Shown: positions 1 through 5,183 of the stretch, in pieces | How the letters are laid out: each line of letters starts with the position of its first letter | Numbering within the stretch: the stretch's first letter is position 1 | Origin: Alistipes sp. | Lineage (GTDB): Bacteria > Bacteroidota > Bacteroidia > Bacteroidales > Rikenellaceae | DNA: 5,183 bases | Reading direction: 5' to 3' | NCBI GenBank assembly: GCA_017391185.1 | Contig: JAFOZN010000226.1 | Span: 1-5,183, forward strand | Notes under the pieces: generated by a model | What the model saw: the letters and a program-made list of their open reading frames with translations, nothing else | Database searches by the model: none | Told to the model about the DNA's origin: nothing | Made by a program: the position numbers and the translations under genes

Positions 1-1
1 C

Positions 2-865
2 TCAATGATATTCTTTACAATCCTTACGTTCCTCAGTGCTACATGGATTCCTGTCGAAGATTGCGGATGTTTTGGTGATGCGCTGAAACTCTCGCCCTGG
101 GAAACCTTCTTTAAGAATCTAATTATAATGCCGATGGTATTTATAATATGGTATAGATACCGTCATGAAAAGATATTGGTCTTTAAGCGTATTGAGATAG
201 CGTTAACTCTCTTGTTCTGTACCTTTGCTATGGGTGTGGGAACATATTGCTACTTCCGCTTACCATTAATCGACTTTTTGCCGTATAAAGAGGGAGCCAA
301 TATCTATGAGATGATCCAAGCTCAGCACGATACTGGTAGCGAGGAGATGTCTGAGGAGGAGTATGTGTTAGTGTATCGTAATAAACGTACGGGCAAGCTC
401 AGAGAGTTCTCTATCGATGACAAAGAGTGGCAGAATGAGAAGAAGTGGGAGTGGGTTGAGACCAGAGTGGATAATGAGGTTTCGCCTGTGCAGACTTTGG
501 TGAGTGAGTTTTTGCTCTCAGAGCCAGAGTTAGGTAACGTGACACAAGAGATTTTGACTAAGAAGGGCTACCTATATATGATCTGTATTTCTCGCTTCGA
601 TAAGATAGGTGAGAGGTGCAAAGAGCGATTGAGAGCCGTAGTAGAGTATGCCGAGCAGCAGGGTGCGGAGGTTGTATGCCTGACACCTCAACCTTTGCGT
701 GAGGTGAGATATGAGAATTTCGGCGCAGATATGGAGGTGAGATGTTATAATATAGACGCTACCGTAATGAAGACTATGCTCAGAGCAGAGAATGGTGTGG
801 TGGTGCTCAACGATGGTACTATTGAGGCGAAATATAATTGCAGAAAGATAGATTTTATAGAGTAA
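2..865 (+). CDS. BT_3928-like DoxX/MauE-type membrane protein with C-terminal thioredoxin-like domain (5'-truncated)
   Basis: The frame is open to the left edge, so the ATG at position 5 is probably an internal Met and the N-terminal membrane helices are missing. Numbering from that Met, the fragment shows the end of one helix (1-17), the motif DCGCFGD (19-25, Cys20 and Cys22), then two helices at about 38-52 and 63-84. A soluble domain of about 200 residues follows, with a thioredoxin-like end (about 160-286, including NDGTIEAKYN). The CGCFG motif after a helix is typical of MauE/DoxX-like redox-associated membrane proteins, and the architecture matches the Bacteroidota BT_3928 family from memory. 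The thioredoxin-like part has no CXXC motif, so a classical disulfide-reductase role is unlikely. The exact function is unknown; a part in envelope thiol or redox handling is inference. In Bacteroides the family often lies beside tpiA, which does not follow here. The gene ends with TAA before a strong terminator. Confidence 0.8.
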   Translation, partial: SMIFFTILTFLSATWIPVEDCGCFGDALKLSPWETFFKNLIIMPMVFIIWYRYRHEKILVFKRIEIALTLLFCTFAMGVGTYCYFRLPLIDFLPYKEGANIYEMIQAQHDTGSEEMSEEEYVLVYRNKRTGKLREFSIDDKEWQNEKKWEWVETRVDNEVSPVQTLVSEFLLSEPELGNVTQEILTKKGYLYMICISRFDKIGERCKERLRAVVEYAEQQGAEVVCLTPQPLREVRYENFGADMEVRCYNIDATVMKTMLRAENGVVVLNDGTIEAKYNCRKIDFIE

Positions 866-885
866 AAGAGTAAACTGTAGATTTG
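854..885 (+). promoter_or_regulatory. possible Bacteroidota primary-sigma promoter for the efflux operon
   Basis: TAGATTTG at 878-885 is an exact match to the Bacteroidota -7 consensus TAnnTTTG. Upstream, TTTA at 854-857 is a 3-of-4 match to the -33 TTTG box with a 20-base spacer, and it lies inside the last codons of the preceding gene. Transcription would begin near 890-893, right at the foot of the hairpin at 891-924. The -7 match is seen directly; promoter activity is inference, since an 8-mer with two free positions can occur by chance in AT-rich DNA. Confidence 0.4.
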
Positions 886-890
886 GTATA

Positions 891-928
891 GAAATTGACC
901 TTTGGGAAACCGAAGGTCAATTTTTTTT
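891..928 (+). terminator. intrinsic (Rho-independent) terminator hairpin with T-tract
   Basis: The left arm AAATTGACCTT (892-902) is exactly complementary to AAGGTCAATTT (913-923). The stem continues inward through a T-G wobble (903/912) and two G-C pairs (904/911, 905/910) to a GAAA tetraloop (906-909), giving 14 pairs. Eight Ts (921-928) follow or overlap the 3' arm. This is the expected form of a strong intrinsic terminator for the upstream BT_3928-like gene. The left arm also begins with three As, so the stem with the T-tract is partly symmetric and could have some activity on the minus strand. It ends four bases before the ATG of the adaptor gene, so it may also act in that gene's 5' leader. 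Confidence 0.85.
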
Positions 929-932
929 GTTT

Positions 933-1973
933 ATGAGAGTAAGATTTACCCAGTTGTTTTTTGTTTTGTTGCTTGCTGTTGCTTGTCGCAGACAAGTTGA
1001 AAGCGGAGATTCTTCGGTGCGATATGTGAAAATTGTCGAGGTTGAGGCCGTAGATTATGTGGATCGCGATTTTGCAGGTATGTCAACCGCTGATGATGCT
1101 ACTACGCTGGCATTTAAAATTTCGGGACAGGTCGCAGGCGTGGATGTCGGCAAGGGTGATTATGTGAAGCGAGGCGAGGTGCTCGCGAGATTGGATCCTC
1201 GTGATGTGGAACTTCAAGTGGCATCGGATAGATCGCAGTATATCAAAGCAAAATCGCAATTTGAACGTATGAGCCGACTACTCGAACATGAGGCAGTCTC
1301 ACAACAAGAATATGAGAGTGCCGAGGCTTCGTTTATTCAGGCTCGCTCGGTATATGAGAATTCTGAGGAGTTACTTTCTCAGACCAAGATTCGAGCTCCA
1401 TTTGCAGGTGTGGTAGAGCGAACCTATGTTGATACCTATGAACGAGTGCAGGCGGGACAGGCTATCCTGAGGTTGGTCAATCCGCTGAGTACGACTGTGG
1501 AGTTTACTATCTCTGAAAAGAGTATGTGGGTGTTGGCGGACTCCACTACACGATATTACGTCACATTCGATAATTTCCCCGATCATAGATTTTCGGCACG
1601 ATTGGATAGCTATGCCAAGACCTCATCGGATGCCTATGGCTTCCCCGTTTCGTTGAAGATCAGTAAACAGGAGGCCGAGCCATATAAAATATCTCCTGGT
1701 ATGACTTGTCAAGTGACTATCCGTACGGGTGAGGAGTCGAGGAATGTAGTTGCTCTGCCCCTTAATGCTATATATGCTCCCTCTCAGGGTGGTACCTATG
1801 TTTGGAGGGTTACTGCGGATGATGAGGTAGAGCGTGTGAAGGTTGAGTTGGGGACACCATTTGGGCGTGATATGGTCACCGTATCTGGCGATATAAAAGC
1901 GGGCGAAAAGGTAGTCAGGGCTGGGGTTTATCATCTAAGAGAGGGTGAGAAGGTCAGAATCATAAATCGTTAG
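933..1973 (+). CDS. efflux RND transporter periplasmic adaptor subunit (membrane fusion lipoprotein)
   Basis: The predicted product is 346 residues and would bridge an inner-membrane RND pump and an outer-membrane channel. ATG at 933 is chosen because it places a short signal peptide directly: basic N-terminus (MRVR), hydrophobic core (about 8-17) and a lipobox-like LAVAC with Cys18 as lipid anchor. A TTG at 927 in the same frame lies in the terminator T-tract and is less likely. Domains in order: first half of the biotinyl/lipoyl domain (about 59-90, FKISGQVAGV and GDYVKRGEVLARLD), an alpha-helical coiled-coil hairpin (about 92-150, rich in Gln, Glu, Ser, Arg), second lipoyl half (about 153-185, KIRAPFAGVVERTYV), beta-barrel (about 190-265) and membrane-proximal domain to the end. 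The length is normal to slightly short for HlyD/AcrA-type adaptors. No Shine-Dalgarno sequence is visible, as is usual in Bacteroidota. It is followed after four bases by the pump gene, so they are surely cotranscribed. The substrate cannot be told from sequence. Confidence 0.93.
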   Translation: MRVRFTQLFFVLLLAVACRRQVESGDSSVRYVKIVEVEAVDYVDRDFAGMSTADDATTLAFKISGQVAGVDVGKGDYVKRGEVLARLDPRDVELQVASDRSQYIKAKSQFERMSRLLEHEAVSQQEYESAEASFIQARSVYENSEELLSQTKIRAPFAGVVERTYVDTYERVQAGQAILRLVNPLSTTVEFTISEKSMWVLADSTTRYYVTFDNFPDHRFSARLDSYAKTSSDAYGFPVSLKISKQEAEPYKISPGMTCQVTIRTGEESRNVVALPLNAIYAPSQGGTYVWRVTADDEVERVKVELGTPFGRDMVTVSGDIKAGEKVVRAGVYHLREGEKVRIINR

Positions 1974-1977
1974 TCTT

Positions 1978-4900
1978 ATGCAGATTTCTCGCTATTCTCT
2001 AAAGCATCGCACCATAGTGTGGTTTGTCTTGATGCTCTCGCTTGTGGGGGGAGTGTGGTCTTTTGTCAAGATGGGTAAAAAGGAGGATTCGACCTTCGTG
2101 TTAAAGAGCGCTGTGGTCACGTGTAACTACCCTGGGGCTACCCCTTTGGAGGTTGAGCAACTGATCTCGGAACCTATTTCGCGAGAGTTGCAGTCGATGC
2201 GTAAGGTCAAAAAGATTACTTCGGAGTCATATTACGGGAGGGCTCGTATTATGGTGGAGTTGGAGTCTGGAACTCGGGCAAAAGAGATTCCGCAATTGTG
2301 GGATGAGCTCAGGCGTAAGGTGAGTAATATCTCGTCACGCATGCCTGTGGGCGCAGAGCAGATTGTGGTGAATGATGATTTCAGTGATGTCTATGGTCTT
2401 TATTATGCTCTTGTGGCCGAAGATGGCTTCGGGTGGAGCGAGATGAGGGAGTGGGCGCAGAGGATAAAACGCGAGGTGGTCACTTTGGATGGTGTACAGA
2501 AGGTGGCACTCTTCGGTGAGCAGACGCCTGTGATAAATATCTATATTACAAAATCGACATTGGCAAACTTTGCCTTAACTCCCGAAATGATTCTCTCGGT
2601 TATTACGTCTCAAAATAATATGGTGGAGAGTGGTGATATTCTTGCGGGAGAGATGCAGTTGAGAATACTCGAAACCGGAGTATATAAATCCATCGAAGAT
2701 ATATCCTCTCAGTTGCTCTTTGCGCCTAACGGACGTCAATACCGTCTGGGTGATATCGCTCGCATAGAGATGGGGTATGTTGATCCGCCAAAGGTGTTGA
2801 TGCAGGTGGATGGCAAAAGAGCAATAGGCGTTGGAGTCTCGACTGATGGGGAGGCTGATGTTGTAGAGATAGGTCGCAAGGTAAATGCGAAGCTCACTGC
2901 AATATCTAATCAGATGCCTCTTGGAATGGAGATCGAAACCCTATACCCCGAAGATGAGATAGCCCGCCAAGCGAATCTGAGTTTTATGCTCAATCTGTTG
3001 GTGTCGGTGCTAATCGTAATAGTGGTTATAGTCTTGGCGATGGGCTTTCGCGCGGGTACACTTATCGGCATGTCGCTCATCTTTACCATCGGACTTACTA
3101 TGCTTTGTATGTATGGTTTGGGTGAGGGTATAAATAGAACTTCGTTGGCGGGATTTATCATCGCAATGGGTATGCTGGTGGATAATGCCATAGTGGTGGT
3201 GGATAATGCACTAAACTCCATGCGCCGAGGAGTAGATCCGACAAAGGCTTTTGTCGATGGAGCAGAGATCCCGAAATGGGGTTTGTTGGGGGCGACATTG
3301 ATAGCAATTTTTTCGTTCCTGCCGTTGTATCTGGCTCCATCATCGGTAGCGGAGATAGTTAAACCGCTGTTTGTTGTGATTGCCCTCTCGCTTATGCTTA
3401 GTTGGCTTTTGGCCCCGACTCAGGTGCCGATGTTTGGAGTGAGGATGTTGCGACAGGAGCGTGGTGCAGGGAGAGTATGGCGCATGGGATGGTTTAGCCG
3501 TATGCTTGAGTGGTGTCTTGGACATAGAGTGAGTTTTTCTGTGGTGGTAGTGGCGGTGTTTGCAGGGAGTGTTGTGGTGATGAGCCGTATGCCTCAGAAC
3601 TTCTTTCCGCAGTTGGATAAACCATATTTTAGAGCCGATGTGATACTTCCCGAAGGGTATGATTTGATGGCTACGCAACAAAATCTCGATACAATTACTC
3701 AGTGGCTTAGAGAACAAGAAGAGGTAGTCAAAGTTTCGACTACGGCAGGTGCGACACCTCTGCGATACTATTTGGCAAGCGGAAGTTGGGCAGATAGTCC
3801 CAACTATGGAAATTTGCTTGTGCAGGTTAGCGATAAGAGATATACCAAAGAGGTTAAACAGCGTCTGGATCGCTTTGTGAGGGAGAATTGTCCCGATATC
3901 TGGTTGCGCTCTTCGCTTTTTAAACTTTCCCCTGTTGCGGATGCCGCAATAGAGATAGGTTTTATGGGTAGCGACATAGATACACTCTTGCATCTTACAA
4001 CCCAAGCCGAGAAGATAATGTGGCAGATGGAGGGCGCAGAGAATGTACGCAATAGTTGGGGAAATCGTATCCCGACATGGTTGCCGGTCTATTCGCAGAC
4101 CAAAGGTCAAAGAGTAGGGGTAGGGCGCAGTGGAATGGTGCAGTGGATGACTCTTGCTACGAGCGGTTACAAGATGGGGGAGTTTCGCCGTGGGGATGAG
4201 TTTATCCCAATATTACTCAAGGATGCCGATATTGAGGATTATGATCTCTCGAATCTGGAGTCAATGCCTGTGTTTTCACAAGGTGGCAGAGTCTATTCCA
4301 TGGAACAGGTGAGCTCTCGTTTCGATTTTGATTATCGTGCAGATGTGGTTAAGCAATATAATCGTCAGAGAGTGATGAAGGCCCAATGTGATCCTAAAGA
4401 TGGGGTGAATACCCTGCAATTACTTGGGCGTATTTTGAAGCGGGTGAAAAGCGAAGTGCAGATCCCCGAAGGGTATGAGATGAAAATCTTTGGCGAGCAG
4501 GAGTCGCAGGTGGAATCAAACGAGGCTCTAAGGCGAAATATGCCTCTTGCCTTGGTGTTGATATTTGTGGTGTTGTTGCTCTTGTTCGATAATCTGCGAG
4601 ATCCGATCGTGGTGTTGCTTATGACGCCACTCATATTTGTGGGCGTGGTTTTGGGACTGATTGTGACGGCCAATACGTTTGACTTCTTTTCGCTTTTGGG
4701 TTTGTTGGGACTCATCGGCATGAACGTTAAGAATGGAGTGATCTTGATCTCATCAATTCGCCGTCTAAGAGCCGAGGGAATGGATGGCTTTGAGGCCGTG
4801 GTGATGGCTGCTGAGGGTAGATTATTGCCAGTGTCGCTTGCTTCGCTGACAACGATTTTGGCACTTGTGCCATTGCTGTTTGACTCTCTGTTTGCGAGTA

Positions 4901-5076
4901 TGGCGCCGCTAAGGGCCCAGCCCAGCCATTGGACGAAATTCCAACGCAGCACGATCATCAGCACCAAGGTGGCCAAGGCCATAACGACGACCAGAACCAG
5001 CGCCACCTGCCAAACGCAGAAACTGACACCGCCGCTCCAGTCCGCCAGGAAGTTTTGGACTGTGCGGGTCAGATAA
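1978..5076 (+). CDS. efflux RND transporter permease subunit (AcrB/HAE1-like), C-terminus lost at a chimeric junction
   Basis: This is an inner-membrane proton-driven efflux pump of the ACR_tran family. Real pump sequence runs to about residue 976 (4905). The duplicated RND plan is clear: TM1 (about 11-30), first porter region, TM2-TM6 (about 335-482), TM7 (about 519-536), second porter region, TM8-TM10 (about 855-925) and the start of TM11 (about 950-970). In TM4 the motif GMLVDNAIVVVDN puts Asp402 at the place of AcrB Asp407, with Asn403 replacing Asp408. In TM10 NVKNGV puts Lys918 at the place of AcrB Lys940. After LFASMA the family would continue with the end of TM11 and TM12 (roughly 45-60 residues). 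Instead 56 unrelated, charged/Thr-rich residues follow to TAA at 5074-5076; they are the antisense of a foreign gene. The start ATG lies four bases after the adaptor stop. A TolC-like outer-membrane partner would be expected downstream. The drug-efflux label (HAE1-like) is by similarity only; heavy-metal pumps are less likely from the TM4 motif. Confidence 0.93.
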   Translation: MQISRYSLKHRTIVWFVLMLSLVGGVWSFVKMGKKEDSTFVLKSAVVTCNYPGATPLEVEQLISEPISRELQSMRKVKKITSESYYGRARIMVELESGTRAKEIPQLWDELRRKVSNISSRMPVGAEQIVVNDDFSDVYGLYYALVAEDGFGWSEMREWAQRIKREVVTLDGVQKVALFGEQTPVINIYITKSTLANFALTPEMILSVITSQNNMVESGDILAGEMQLRILETGVYKSIEDISSQLLFAPNGRQYRLGDIARIEMGYVDPPKVLMQVDGKRAIGVGVSTDGEADVVEIGRKVNAKLTAISNQMPLGMEIETLYPEDEIARQANLSFMLNLLVSVLIVIVVIVLAMGFRAGTLIGMSLIFTIGLTMLCMYGLGEGINRTSLAGFIIAMGMLVDNAIVVVDNALNSMRRGVDPTKAFVDGAEIPKWGLLGATLIAIFSFLPLYLAPSSVAEIVKPLFVVIALSLMLSWLLAPTQVPMFGVRMLRQERGAGRVWRMGWFSRMLEWCLGHRVSFSVVVVAVFAGSVVVMSRMPQNFFPQLDKPYFRADVILPEGYDLMATQQNLDTITQWLREQEEVVKVSTTAGATPLRYYLASGSWADSPNYGNLLVQVSDKRYTKEVKQRLDRFVRENCPDIWLRSSLFKLSPVADAAIEIGFMGSDIDTLLHLTTQAEKIMWQMEGAENVRNSWGNRIPTWLPVYSQTKGQRVGVGRSGMVQWMTLATSGYKMGEFRRGDEFIPILLKDADIEDYDLSNLESMPVFSQGGRVYSMEQVSSRFDFDYRADVVKQYNRQRVMKAQCDPKDGVNTLQLLGRILKRVKSEVQIPEGYEMKIFGEQESQVESNEALRRNMPLALVLIFVVLLLLFDNLRDPIVVLLMTPLIFVGVVLGLIVTANTFDFFSLLGLLGLIGMNVKNGVILISSIRRLRAEGMDGFEAVVMAAEGRLLPVSLASLTTILALVPLLFDSLFASMAPLRAQPSHWTKFQRSTIISTKVAKAITTTRTSATCQTQKLTPPLQSARKFWTVRVR
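4902..4908. other. probable chimeric assembly junction (Bacteroidota to Clostridia)
   Basis: To the left, the plus strand encodes the RND pump through FASMA (codon ending 4905). To the right, the minus strand encodes a different membrane protein through WALSG or so (codons at 4905-4919). Both stop making family sense within a few bases of each other, around the palindrome GGCGCC (4902-4907), which could be shared by both parents. GC rises from about 51% over 4861-4905 to about 57% over 4906-5183 by hand count. Neither gene has a stop codon here. No target-site duplication, inverted repeat or transposase is visible, so a mobile-element insertion is not supported. Confidence 0.8.
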
Positions 5077-5183
5077 GGGTAGACCATATCCACCAGGGTG
5101 GTGAATTTTTTGGCCAACATGGTCACGCCCCAGGTGATGGCACCCAAAATGGCCGCGACCAAGTATCCACGCCAGTATTTCAA
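4902..5183 (-). CDS. DUF3810-like membrane protein, N-terminal fragment (truncated, foreign to the rest of the window)
   Basis: Read on the minus strand from the right edge, about 93 residues are convincing: a helix at about 7-24 (GYLVAAILGAITWGVTML), a linker with VYPYLTRTVQNFLADW, a second helix at about 57-80 (QVALVLVVVMALATLVLMIV), then RWNFVQWLGWALSG. This resembles from memory the N-terminal part of DUF3810 proteins of Oscillospiraceae-like Clostridia, which normally run well over 300 residues. The first in-window codon is TTG at 5183-5181; it may be an alternative start or an internal Leu, as the frame is open at the edge. The reading frame stays open left of 4902 down to 4365, but that part is antisense to the RND gene and is not real protein. 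DUF3810 function is not established; some longer members carry protease-like regions, which cannot be judged here. Confidence 0.6.

Noticed and set aside
927..932. TTG at 927 as the adaptor start
   Set aside because: It sits in the terminator T-tract and adds only two residues; the ATG at 933 gives a normal lipoprotein signal peptide.
1371..1934. Two minus-strand open frames inside the adaptor gene
   Set aside because: The plus-strand adaptor has clear lipoyl, hairpin and barrel domains over the same bases; the minus frames show no recognisable protein.
3340..4110. 256-residue minus-strand open frame
   Set aside because: It lies wholly opposite the RND second porter region and TM7; the His/Ser/Arg-rich translation has no family features, so it is a shadow of the plus-strand gene.
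4365..4901. Minus-strand extension of the DUF3810-like frame
   Set aside because: It is antisense to the strongly conserved RND TM8-TM11 region; its Ser/Thr/Pro/Asn-rich translation is typical of a shadow frame.
4890..4920. Insertion-sequence or attachment-site boundary at the composition change
   Set aside because: No terminal inverted repeat, direct repeat, transposase or integrase is visible, and the right side is an ordinary coding fragment.
4909..5076. The last 56 codons of the pump frame as a novel C-terminal domain of the RND protein
   Set aside because: They have no membrane helix where TM12 is required, have a Thr/Arg/Lys-rich make-up, and lie exactly antisense to a well-formed two-helix membrane protein on the minus strand.

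Overview
The window looks like a short metagenomic contig. Most of it (1 to about 4905) comes from a Bacteroidota genome, probably Bacteroidales. The evidence is a BT_3928-type DoxX/MauE-like membrane protein, a lipoprotein efflux adaptor with an RND pump of the Bacteroidales 'GKKED' type, starts without Shine-Dalgarno sequences, and a possible TAnnTTTG -7 promoter element. The genus cannot be fixed from this sequence; something Alistipes/Rikenellaceae-like is a guess.

Layout: positions 2-865 (+) hold the 3' part of the BT_3928-like gene, whose beginning lies left of the window. A 67-base gap follows. It contains a possible Bacteroidota promoter and a near-perfect intrinsic-terminator hairpin with a GAAA loop and eight Ts, which ends only four bases before the next start codon. 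Positions 933-1973 (+) encode a lipoprotein periplasmic adaptor of a tripartite efflux pump. Four bases later, 1978 onward (+) encodes the inner-membrane RND proton/drug antiporter. Adaptor and pump would form one operon. The usual third partner, a TolC-like outer-membrane channel, is not in the window and would be expected just downstream in the source genome.

At about 4902-4908 the sequence changes abruptly. The RND protein loses homology in its 11th membrane helix. The last ~278 bases are more GC-rich (about 57% by hand count) and read on the minus strand as the first part of a two-helix membrane protein resembling DUF3810 proteins of Clostridia (Oscillospiraceae-like). Two unrelated genes, each cut at the same point and facing each other, are best explained by a chimeric contig end rather than a real gene arrangement. 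The last 56 codons of the long RND reading frame are therefore antisense to the foreign gene and should not be treated as pump sequence.

I see no CRISPR array, RNA gene, insertion sequence or novel defence-like system. The points worth checking are the chimeric junction and the promoter/hairpin/start-codon arrangement in front of the efflux operon.
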